From Conoideocrella luteorostrata (taxonomy: Eukaryota; Ascomycota; Sordariomycetes; Hypocreales; Clavicipitaceae): 29,639 nucleotides of DNA. The DNA lies in the NCBI GenBank assembly GCA_032433595.1, contig JASWJB010000432.1:1-29639 (forward strand), written 5' to 3'. A program made the position numbers and the translations under genes. The stretch's first letter is position 1. Every line of letters starts with the position of its first letter. Positions 20,920 to 29,639 of the stretch are shown here, piece by piece. The notes under the pieces were generated by a model. It saw only the letters and a list, made by a program, of their open reading frames with translations. It did not search any database and was not told where the DNA came from.

Positions 20920-22331
20920 ATGCAGTCGGCTGTTTTACGCTTAGCCTTGACAGCGGTGCATCTGTCCTTTGGCTTTGCCCAGGTTTCCTCGCTCACTAAT
21001 GTAGAGCGTGATATTATGCACTACGACAACTTCGGTTGCGGTAAGCAGGACGTAGTGAAGGCTGCTTTCCGATCGGTGGCACATTTCGGCAAGGACAATA
21101 TTTTCCCGGAGATATGTGGCGCTATTTGCCATGAACCATTTGTGGGTATCTATAAAGGGTAAGTTGTTTTGGGATTTTGTACTGAGCAGAACTGATGATA
21201 TTTTGAAGGGAATGTTATTGTGCTGAGAAGATTGATGTAAAGAGCTTTGAAATCGGCACAACAAATTGTCCCCCTGATCAAGTCACCATTTTTAAAAGCT
21301 TGGATGCGGATAAACAAGACAACCGGACCGATAACATCAATGGCACCAACATTATCAACGGCACCAGCGGTACCAACGGTACCAACGTTGTCAATGGTAC
21401 CGGTGGCACTAACGGCACCAACGTTGTCAACGGGACCAGCGGCACCAACGGCACCAATATTGTCAATGGGACCAGTAGCACCAATGGTGCCAACATCGTC
21501 AACGCCACCCATAGCACAAAAGCTCCCGGCGTCATCAATGGTACAAATAGCACGAACGGGGTCAAAGAACCTCAAAATACCGCACAAGTGAACAAAGGCG
21601 ATGCGAATCAGAACGACAATGATAATAATGACTATGTTGGCGCAGCAACTGAGAACAGTAAGGGCAGTGTCAATAATTTCGATCATCAAAATGATGCCAA
21701 TAACATCACTTGCATCGGCGGTTGGTGCACTTCCGGCAACAGTTGCAGCAAAGAGCAAAATTGTCCACGCCTGCAAGTAATTTGTCAAGAAGCCGTCTGT
21801 AATACTAGGGAGTGCCAAGACGAGCATTGTGACAGACTGGTCGACTGTGCCGGAGATGAATGCCACTTCCACCAGTGCAAAGCGGACGAATGCAACCAGA
21901 AAATTGTGTGTTCTGGTAGAACTTGCAAAAAGGAAGAGTGCTACGATGATGAATGCTTAAAGAAGTTTGTCTGCAAGGGCGCTGAATGCAAGCATGAGAA
22001 TTGTCAGGGCGATGAATGTCACATGAAGTTCGTCTGCGAGGGAAACGAGTGCAAATACGACCATCTGTCTAACTGCCTCAATGACCATGCCTCCCACCCC
22101 TCTCCACCACCTTCCATTCAAGCCACACCAGAGCCGCAAACCATTTCGAATTCTCAACCGACTCAGCTCATATGCAATGGCGAGGAGTGTCAGGACGGAA
22201 ACTCCTCTATCTCTAATACCCCCCAACCAACCAGTCCTTCTGTGGTCCACGTGGCTAATTCCTGCAAGATACTTCCTCACCTAGGTATATGGATTGTCGC
22301 TACAATTACTAGCATCACTTTTGGTTTTTGA
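20920..22331 (+). CDS. Predicted GPI-anchored, glycosylated, cysteine-repeat cell-surface protein
   Basis: Two exons, 20920-21158 and 21209-22331, join across a 50-nt intron (GTAAGT to GAAG) to give 453 residues. A signal peptide covers about residues 1-20. Residues 40-84 have five cysteines ending in a GECYC motif that recalls WSC-type surface domains, though weakly. Residues 124-195 are six degenerate 12-residue repeats of the type NGTNVVNGTSGT, giving about eleven N-glycosylation sequons. Residues 270-369 hold four and a half 21-residue repeats with the pattern VxCxGxxCxxxxCxxDECxxK, rich in acidic and basic residues. A P/S/T-rich linker follows, and the protein ends in a hydrophobic tail after ANSCK, which fits a GPI signal. 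A role in the cell wall, such as adhesion, shielding or metal binding, is inference. I do not recognise a named family. Confidence 0.85.
21339..21554 (+). repeat. Coding minisatellite, 36-bp unit, six copies
   Basis: In-frame 36-bp repeats encode NGTNxxNGTxxT units inside the GPI-protein gene. The first four copies are close to consensus; the fifth and sixth are degraded (NGANIVNATHST, then KAPGVINGTNST). Repeats of this kind change copy number readily, so length variation between strains is expected. Confidence 0.85.
21777..22076 (+). repeat. Coding array of 63-bp (21-residue) cysteine repeats
   Basis: Four full units and one partial unit in tandem encode V/I-x-C-x-G-x-x-C-x4-C-x4-C-x3, with DEC frequent at the last cysteine. 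At the DNA level the units have diverged, which suggests an old and conserved protein repeat rather than recent slippage. Confidence 0.85.
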
Positions 22332-24241
22332 GATAAAGCACGTAGCTGAGGATATGGAGGTTTTTTTTTGGGCAAATATCATGATATTGAATAATGGAGT
22401 AGACGCGGGCGTTGAATCTTTTCCTGGACGGTATTTCTCCAGCTCTCAACTAACTGTAATAGTTCACGGACTAATTAGTCAAATCATATTTTTCGGCGCA
22501 ATAGACAATCAATTAAATTGTATTTGACTAGTTTTAGGCGGCAAAGTCTTAATGCACGGCCTCAAGCCCAGAATTCTCATGCTTTCAAATTAGTTTCTTC
22601 GGCGTAACTCCTTTTGTGCTATAATTTAAGACAGAGGAATAAGTTAATATTGACAAAGTAAATCCCTGCTATTCATCATTAGTAGTTAGTGAACAACTGG
22701 AGTTCCAGGTCTAGTATCAATACCACCGGTTTTCTTGGTGGTGTTTGAGTTCGACATTTACAATGAGATTGTGTTAATACGGTGGTAGAAGGAGTCTTTG
22801 ACGGTGATTATCAAAGTAAAAGCTCATATGAGCACCACAATCAGGATTGCATCATCTTATCCTGTCGTCATCTTAAACTCAACTGGCCGTGACTGTAATA
22901 TTGAAAGGAAAGATCGTGACCTGATAATGGCGCGTACATACTTGTGAAGGACTAGAACACTCGTTCGCATCGGGGCAGCGTCTTATCCGGCGCAGCAACA
23001 CCCTTTTGAATGTCTTTACCACTGTTAAAGACATTGTCTTTGTTTAATTTCTGTACGCTGATCAGGCTAAACAGTGTTAGTGCTCTACGTAGCAACACCG
23101 CTTGTATGCTGTCATCAGGTATGAAGGATATATTAATGTGCTACATGCTTTTACGATAGTGAGGCGTTCACTGAGACACCCTAGATGTCTTTTACTCAAT
23201 CATTTCACAACTGTGTTCTGGCTAATGGATGAGTACTCCATCAAAATTAAGTGGAGTAATAGAAGATGCCAAGTGAAGCAAGAGGGGGGGCCATTTGATT
23301 GCGATATAAAAGATATAACCGCTATTGTTGGTCAATGTTCTCCGGCAGGGTACAGCTAGCATTTAATGTGTTTTTATCATCATCAGATAAGCCCATGAGG
23401 GACAACTTTTTTTTTTTAAAACAGATATAAAACTTTGCGAAGTATGTGGCTGCCGGAGTAGACAAGTGTTTGCTCATCTCAGTCCGGGATTATTTAAAGG
23501 TACGGTCTCGTATAATTTTCAGAGGTTCTATACGAGCAATCCCTGATTGTCCAAAGCTACTATAAGGAAAAGAGTTGCGTGCTAGCTTATCATTTTTCTG
23601 CGTTTAAACCATTTCCGGCCTTTTGGTACCAGAGAGCTTACCAGATTGAATGAGAATTTGTGGCGGTCAGTCCATCCTTTGTAAGCGCTAGTCTACTAAC
23701 AAGTGGATTTATTCATCACATTGAAGTAGTCGGGTCCTAGATCCTAAAATCTGACATGGTTCGTATCTGCTGCACATCGCGGACGTTTGTCGATGAAGGT
23801 GCTTATATCATTTCGTACTAGTCACGATGTACTAGGTCAGTTGATGCGGCGTAAATGATAATAAGAATTCTGGAATCTAAATCTCGGAAGCTCTCCACCA
23901 TGAGATCGCTATGGAACTGCCAGTGGATTACCAGGAAATAATAGTACAAACTCAGCTAACTACTTATTTTCGCCAATAGCTTGAACAAAAATCTGGAAGG
24001 ACCGGCAGATAATGATAGTTTATGAACGTTGGAATGCCAAACTAAGACAAGTTTGATCCATTAACATTGTCTCGGGGTACCAAAAGAGTACCCGGTTTCA
24101 AGTTCCACGAACATAGAAGCACCTGTAGTTCACACTTTAATTTACGGGGGCTACATCGGCTCCTTGGATTCAGACCATTAAACCTGAGCTTTCTTCTCCT
24201 TTTCGCGTCTTCTGTGTCAATATTAATAGTTCTTTTACACA
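22332..24241. other. 1.9 kb AT-rich spacer
   Basis: This lies between two genes on the same strand. The frames at 22294-22527 and 23102-23359 have no domain or plausible leader. A short palindrome (GGGTAC and GTACCC around seven bases) lies near 24075-24093, about 150 bp before the next gene. I see no mobile element. Confidence 0.5.
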
Positions 24242-25579
24242 ATGGCAAGTATATCTAGCAAGTTGCTGACGTCTTTCGTCTTATCAGCCTTTCTCGCCCA
24301 ATTTGTTATCTGCGGATGCAGCATAAACACGTCCTTTAGTCGCATAGTTCATTCATTTCGAAAGCGTGATGCATATACAGATATTGCTCACACATTTGGT
24401 CCAAACAACGAGGCCGAGGTATGTAACCGTCTCTAAGCAAATCCATCTTGTTGTTAAGATTCTCAGCCATCGTCGTAGGATCATACGAAACTGGTTGCGC
24501 CTCAAGGCTCTGAACTACGTTCCATCAAAATCGGGCCTCAAGGCAGATGCACTGCGGCATTTTACCAAACAAGAGTTTCAAACGTCAGCACTATCCTGCA
24601 TACCATAATCGTCATTCATGGAAAGCGACGCAATGGTGGCGAGTATTGGTCATTATTCAACGATTTGGTGCAAAAGGCCAAGGAAGATCGAAAACTTGAT
24701 TCCAATAAGAACGTCATTGTTGTTGCACCGCAATATTTCTCTACAAAATATAACTCCGGTCAATATAAGCGAGATCAAATGGCTTGGGGTGACTTAAATG
24801 CATGGGAAGCGGGATCGAGCGCCACTCATCCTCATGGTATAAACTATACGTCAATTGACGTTCTTGACGCACTGGTAGATGAGTTTTCAAACCGAAATAA
24901 GTATCTGGGAGTCGCGAATATAACGATCGTTGGTCATGGAGGTGGCGGTCAACTCGCACAACGATATGCCATGCTCGGTGCGGAGCCACCACCGCACGTA
25001 CATATCCGATACATTCACGGGGATCCGTCTTCATGTGCGTACTTCACAGCGGACCGTCCGGTGTCAGACGTAGGGCTACCAACAGTCCATGATTGTCGGC
25101 TTTACAACGATTGGCGGTACGGATTCTTTAAGTTCCCGGGAACGTTAGATCGCACTGTGGACCCCCAGGAATTTTTTAGGCGATATGTAACACGCGATGT
25201 CGTTTCTGTGGTTGGTTACCAGGACGTGGATGAGCGACATGGCGACCAATTTTGTATGGCTAGAATACAAGGTGGAAGAAAAAGGCGCGACCGGAACTTG
25301 ACATGGTATCGGTACGTGAACATGTTGGCACGCACCAATGCATCGCTCAATGGGTTTCCAGGGACCTTTCAAAACCTCCCAGATTGGAGTCACTTATCGC
25401 AGGGTCAAATCAAAATGCGATTGTGCATAGTGAAAGACGCTTCTCATAGTGCGGAGAGTGTATTTGAGGGTGAAATCGGGCAGTCGGCGCTGTTTCACGA
25501 TTATAAGGTGCTGGAGGGATGGAGGCCACATAATTCAACTGTCCACCAAGAGAATAATTCGTTATTGGGGCTAAGATAA
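24242..25579 (+). CDS. Secreted alpha/beta-hydrolase-fold protein lacking the nucleophile serine
   Basis: Two exons, 24242-24418 and 24479-25579, join in phase 0 across a 60-nt intron (GTATGT to GTAG) to give 425 residues. An earlier CAG acceptor at 24466 would run into a stop at once, so the later one was chosen. The first 24 residues or so are a signal peptide. The core shows IIVIHGKRRNGGEYW (oxyanion-loop type strand and turn), VIVVAPQYFSTKYNSGQY, and the nucleophile-elbow strand ITIVGHGGGGQLAQRY. Residue 213, where GxSxG would place serine, is glycine. A candidate catalytic histidine is H382 (KDASHSAESVF). Several N-glycosylation sequons (NYT, NIT, NLT, NAS, NST) fit an extracellular protein. 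The family, as I remember it, is common and uncharacterised in Sordariomycetes. No reaction can be assigned, and it may be a pseudoenzyme. Confidence 0.85.
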
Positions 25580-26148
25580 AATGACTCTTATGAAATGGTT
25601 TGATCCTTGGAACAAAGGTTTGATCCTTGGAACAAAAGTTGGCTAGCTATTCACCTCTTTGTCAAAACACATTATTTATCTCATTTATAACAGTAATAAC
25701 ACAAAACTCTCTTCTTTGTGACCAAGGTTAATAATCAATACAGTCATTTCGGTTCCTGTTTTGTTTGCGCCGCCCTTCTTGTGTCCTTATGCACCCTTTT
25801 CCGACTGCATATACGATTGCAACAGTTACAATTATCAGACTATCATTAACGCTTGCTAAGAATCGGCCGACAATTTGTATCGCCATTTATTTAGCAAATA
25901 ACACATAACAGCGTTTAGCAGCCACGGCTGCCCATGGGTTGACACGTGTCACCCGCTCCCCAGACAACCCCCTCAGCCATATACAACTAAAAACTTTGCA
26001 AGTTGTTGAACTGTATATTTGCAGCCGTTGAACGAGAATTCCCACACCAAGCAAAGAATTGACGCCGCTTGAGCTCGGCCACCTGTATAAAGTTTTCAAG
26101 ATAGCATTGTGCCAAAAATACTTAGGTCTTGTGTATCGATCCGTAATC
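25580..26148. other. Convergent spacer with a short tandem repeat
   Basis: AT-rich 0.57 kb between the converging hydrolase and SH3 genes, expected to hold both 3' ends. It includes the 20-bp tandem duplication at 25597-25636. A minus-strand frame at 25887-26219 overlaps the SH3 gene end and has no support. Confidence 0.55.
25597..25636. repeat. Perfect 20-bp tandem duplication
   Basis: Two identical adjacent copies of GGTTTGATCCTTGGAACAAA begin 17 bp after the stop codon of the hydrolase-like gene. It is probably a recent slippage or duplication in the 3' UTR. Confidence 0.95.
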
Positions 26149-27363
26149 TTAAAGCCCCGAAACCTGTGGACATGGACGTCTAGCGGCCTTGGCACGCTGC
26201 TGTGGTAATGGTTCAACAAGTCGGGAATATTCCTCAGGATTCATAAGTCGAGGATCTGGGATAGCAGAACTCCCCGGATCTATCTGAGAACTGACTTGCG
26301 GAGGCATTAATTGGGGTAGGATAGGTCGGCATGAAGGAGTTAGTTGTCTCTGTCCAGGACCCTGTGGATAATTCCGATCTTTATAACGATGCGTAGATGG
26401 TTTTTCTGACAGTTCAGGCCGAGTTCTACCTCTAAAACCTCTCGGCCTCACAGCTTCAGTTGACAAGCAAAGTCTTGGAACGAGCCCTCGGCCGGGGTGA
26501 CCCAGACGAGAAGCAACAGCCCACCCATCATCGTATTCGTGCAGCAGGCGAGCGAGGTCGCCAACATTCAGTGCCAATTCACCACCTCGTGAAGGCTTGA
26601 AGCTGTGACAAACTCTGTGAACATTTGATTTGGGGGGATCAATGGCTCGCTCTGAAATCGGTGCGCTTTTAGGCGCTGCCGGTGGCGATTTGGAAGGTGT
26701 ACTCGAACCAGTTCTAACAAGAGATGAAGCTGTTGGTTCAGGCGCCGTGTGGGAAGTAGAACCATCAGTATTTGCCGTGTCGTAGAGCGAAGAAGTTTTT
26801 CTTACACAACTGACAGCCTCAATGGCAGAACCATGCAGGTCGTGAACTGGTTTGGCCTGCCCAGCTTGAGGGGACTTGGGAAGAGTAACCTCGTTACAAG
26901 CCAAACCTCCATCCAGCGTGCCACTCTGCTGGCTCTCTGCCTTAACCGCCACGGGAACGGCCTTGCTTGAGCGTCTGTGCAGGCTCCAATTGGGTAACAA
27001 ATGATTGACCGACAGCAGACTCCTGCGAGGCGATTGTGGAACTTTCCGAACAGTCATGAAGTCGGGTGTTTTGTCTGGTTGAAACTTCTCACTGTCGGCG
27101 TCTCTTTTTGCAGCAGCATGTCTACGACACCGTCTCAATAGGATGAGGGCCACGAGGGTGACAACAATAATAATTCCAACCACTGCAAATGCAAAGCCAA
27201 TTTTATCGTCAATCACTGTGTTCTTGGGTTCTGTTCTTTTCGTATTCATAGCTGATATATAAACGGTGTCGTGAATGGGAGTAGGAACGGATTGACTTTG
27301 CTTCCTGGCAGGACTCAGGACTTGGATTGTATTCGAAGTAGGATGCTTGTCCTTGTCCATCAT
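26149..27363 (-). CDS. Single-pass membrane protein with cytoplasmic SH3 domain
   Basis: 404 residues from the ATG at 27363. A short N-terminal segment of about 54 residues rich in S, T and K is followed by one membrane helix (about residues 55-77, GFAFAVVGIIIVVTLVALIL) and a basic stop-transfer (RRCRRH). A long S/P-rich disordered stretch leads to an SH3 domain at about residues 249-301, with ELALNVGDLARLLHEYDDGW, the conserved tryptophan and GLVPRLC. The tail is proline-rich. The order (outside stub, helix, SH3 inside) resembles yeast Fus1 and a Sordariomycete family of membrane SH3 proteins. It may recruit proline-rich or polarity proteins to the plasma membrane (inference). There is no signal peptide in this model. 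An upstream exon (27467-27409, starting MTGSDTSKQ) would join in frame, but only through a 38-nt intron, so it is left out. Confidence 0.85.
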   Translation of the reverse strand: MMDKDKHPTSNTIQVLSPARKQSQSVPTPIHDTVYISAMNTKRTEPKNTVIDDKIGFAFAVVGIIIVVTLVALILLRRCRRHAAAKRDADSEKFQPDKTPDFMTVRKVPQSPRRSLLSVNHLLPNWSLHRRSSKAVPVAVKAESQQSGTLDGGLACNEVTLPKSPQAGQAKPVHDLHGSAIEAVSCVRKTSSLYDTANTDGSTSHTAPEPTASSLVRTGSSTPSKSPPAAPKSAPISERAIDPPKSNVHRVCHSFKPSRGGELALNVGDLARLLHEYDDGWAVASRLGHPGRGLVPRLCLSTEAVRPRGFRGRTRPELSEKPSTHRYKDRNYPQGPGQRQLTPSCRPILPQLMPPQVSSQIDPGSSAIPDPRLMNPEEYSRLVEPLPQQRAKAARRPCPQVSGL

Positions 27364-29639
27364 GGAGTAACTAGTGACAGATGCCTTGGACAATATTGTC
27401 AAACTTACATACTCGGTACAGTAGAGCTCCGCCGTCTTGCCTGTTTGCTCGTATCAGATCCAGTCATCTTTGCTTGGCATCCCTTGCCTCAAATAGACTC
27501 TCCTGCGAACACATCGGATAAATACCAAATCAAATTTGTTACTGACCTCCAGTCGTACGCTTTTCAGCGTCCCCATCGTCTACTCTGGTATGGCCAACTG
27601 GGTTCCGAAGACACTCATTCATCTTGTTCTGAAAACCACCTTTTTGGCGTTGCTACAATTGGGTTGTAGTACGAAGAGTGAATGTCGAGTTCACATATGG
27701 TCAGACGACAATTGCGAATGTAGCTCTGGTCGAGTTATCTTAATTAAGGCATCGGTTCTTATCAAAGTACTTGAACCCTAAGGACGATAGCAAACTAACT
27801 ACCAGTCGATGAGAGCCCACAAATGCCCCTCCCCTTTAACCCCCCAAAAGTCACTAAGAAAAGCGCCAAGCAAGACTGTCGATTACCTAGGTAACGACTA
27901 TGCTATCCAGTTAGTTAGCCTAGCAGACCCATTCATGTGTGGACAGCAATAGCAGTATTGTTGTTGCCATGCTGCGAATGCTGCATACGTTCTCATCGTC
28001 ATTGTATGTAGTGTAACTGTGGCGCACACTGACCTGAATCAAGCTGTGGAATTTTTCTACCACACCATCTGGCGTCTTTTTGAAGCTATCAACTCGCCGA
28101 TAATTACATTCTTGGTTATATACGGAGCTAACCCCCTGCAGCCATGGTGCATTGCTCAATACTTATACCTAACCAACCTCAAAATATCGTCAGTCAAGTG
28201 GCGTGGATTCAGCGTAAAGATGATTACGGAACAACTAATGTCAGCAAAAAAAAAGTCAATCGAGTAGTTACAGGCTGGGGATCGCGCAGTAATAAATATA
28301 CCCTTTAACATACCAATTTGATATTGCGGAATACTGAAAAATGCTTATTTAATCACATTGTCTATCTAAAAAGCTGAAGGCGAGACGTCTCATCAAATTT
28401 GAGGAGTGAAACTGCGCGACCGTGCCAAACCTATAACTAAGGTGTACCACAACCGCACCAAACCAACACTTAAGACAGACCCAATGCATAAATGAACAAG
28501 GCTAGTCTTTTACGAATGTAAAAATCTAGGGATGGGAATTTGACGCAAGTGTATCTGTCACTTCTATTTGACACGATGCCGTCAACGTCGGCTTGAGCTA
28601 GGCATCTCATTAGAGGTGAGAGCCAGACCGTTGAACTGATGATGAAATGTCTGGAATTTTATTTTCGGTAGCACTTCTCAAGTACCCTTTTTTTGGGGAC
28701 TCTTTCGAAACGTCGAGTGAAACGTTGAAAACATACATCTCGTAGTCTGATTCGAACAAAAAGACAAAAGGGGGAGAGTGTGCACAGGTTGCATCATATT
28801 TTACCGGCACCGCAGCAGCACACAGCGGCATCATCTCGTACTTCATCTCATACAAGCGTCGCGAACGTCGAGTGACACTATCCCTCAATTTTTCTTCGCT
28901 TGCATTCTGTCCCAGCTGTTCCCGAAAAGCCAAGTGCGGAGAAACTTAGTTATTAACATTCCAATATCCTCTAGATTGGTTTGGAGTCGGGTTGCTAAGA
29001 GACTAAATCTTGTCCGCGGCCAACTTGCTCTTCCCAAGTACCTAAGAGGATTGAATAGCATGCAATTCCCAACAATCTCAAGTCGAAATACAAGTTATGC
29101 TTCACACAAAGTGTGGTGAAATTAGTAAACGACAAGGGAGACATAATGTATACAGCCCTGCACCATGCCTGGATCTTTGACTTTACTGACTTGACCCATT
29201 TTCCGACACAAGATTGTTGACCATCTAACATTCCAAAACCCGAACAACTCTATGTGATAGACAAAACGAATTACACACGGATAATGTAGAGCCGTTATTG
29301 TTTGAGTGTTTAAAATGCATCGTCGATTTGGCTGCACGGTCAAATCAAGTCAATATTGGGTTGGTCTTAAGGCAATGGCGCATATCTATAATCAAAAGCT
29401 TCGTATCTCAACTTTTCTCGCTTTCTTATATCTTTCAAACAACGCCAACACCTCAATCGAGGGCCACAATCCTTGACTCGTATTTTCTGTGCAATGGAGA
29501 ACTTATGGCTCGTGTCACGACTTGGGAAACTGGTAAAGCAGAGTGATAGACAAGACTTCTGAAGTATTCGTAGCTTCTTAGCAACAAGGTAGCACTGTAT
29601 TGTGAACGGTCTTAATCTCTGGCCTTCTAACAATCTGGT
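27364..29639. other. 2.3 kb terminal spacer without a supported gene
   Basis: The part near 27364 should be the promoter of the SH3 gene. Further right, short frames occur on both strands (28019-28267 plus, 28610-28933 minus, 28995-29231 minus, 29298-29546 plus), several lacking an ATG. None has a recognisable domain, signal peptide or matching splice sites. No RNA gene or repeat was recognised. An exon of a gene continuing past the window end is possible. Confidence 0.5.

Noticed and set aside
21150..21872. 240-residue minus-strand frame rich in GAVGAAGPVDNVGAV-like repeats
   Set aside because: It is the antisense shadow of the NGT minisatellite in the GPI-protein gene. The sense strand has signal peptide, intron, cysteine repeats and GPI tail.
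26749..26970. Plus-strand frame inside the SH3 gene
   Set aside because: Antisense shadow of a long coding frame with clear membrane and SH3 domains.
28610..28933. 107-codon minus-strand frame
   Set aside because: It starts at TTG rather than ATG and shows no domain. A possible splice site inside it was not supported by a matching exon.

Overview
The window looks like nuclear DNA of a filamentous ascomycete, most likely a Sordariomycete and perhaps one of the Hypocreales (inference). The evidence is short introns (about 45-60 nt) with GT...AG borders, an intact class I hydrophobin, an Htf1-type homeodomain protein, and a membrane-anchored SH3 protein and a secreted alpha/beta-hydrolase of types I associate with these fungi. 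I saw no tRNA, rRNA, CRISPR array or complete autonomous transposon. Genus cannot be decided from the sequence.

The region is gene-poor: about eight well-supported genes in 29.6 kb, separated by long AT-rich spacers. In order: a KDM4-like JmjC protein on + (1068-3215); a convergent small PAS-domain protein with a degraded Zn2Cys6 finger on - (4093-4902); a 2.7 kb spacer; a 103-residue secreted eight-cysteine protein on - (7575-7886); a class I hydrophobin on + with one intron (10281-10672); an Htf1-like homeodomain transcription factor on - (12068-13651); a 4 kb spacer with two more GC-rich islands; a weakly supported 177-residue ORF on + (17703-18236); a segment bounded by 54-bp inverted repeats (19379-20421); a two-exon, GPI-anchored, repeat-rich surface protein on + (20920-22331); a two-exon secreted alpha/beta-hydrolase-fold protein on + (24242-25579); and a single-pass membrane SH3 protein on - (26149-27363). 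The last 2.2 kb holds nothing I can support.

The set mixes surface or secreted products (hydrophobin, cysteine-rich secreted protein, glycosylated GPI protein, hydrolase-like protein, membrane SH3 protein) with regulators of transcription or chromatin (homeodomain, PAS/Zn2Cys6, JmjC). No secondary-metabolite backbone enzyme is visible, so it is not a classical biosynthetic cluster. Co-regulation, for example of conidial or host-contact surface genes by the homeodomain protein, is only a hypothesis.

The most unusual items are the GPI protein, which joins a 12-residue N-glycosylation minisatellite to a 21-residue cysteine repeat array; the hydrolase-fold protein, whose nucleophile serine position is glycine; the Zn2Cys6 finger with two of six cysteines replaced; the compact KDM4-like protein without JmjN; and the 54-bp inverted repeat pair.
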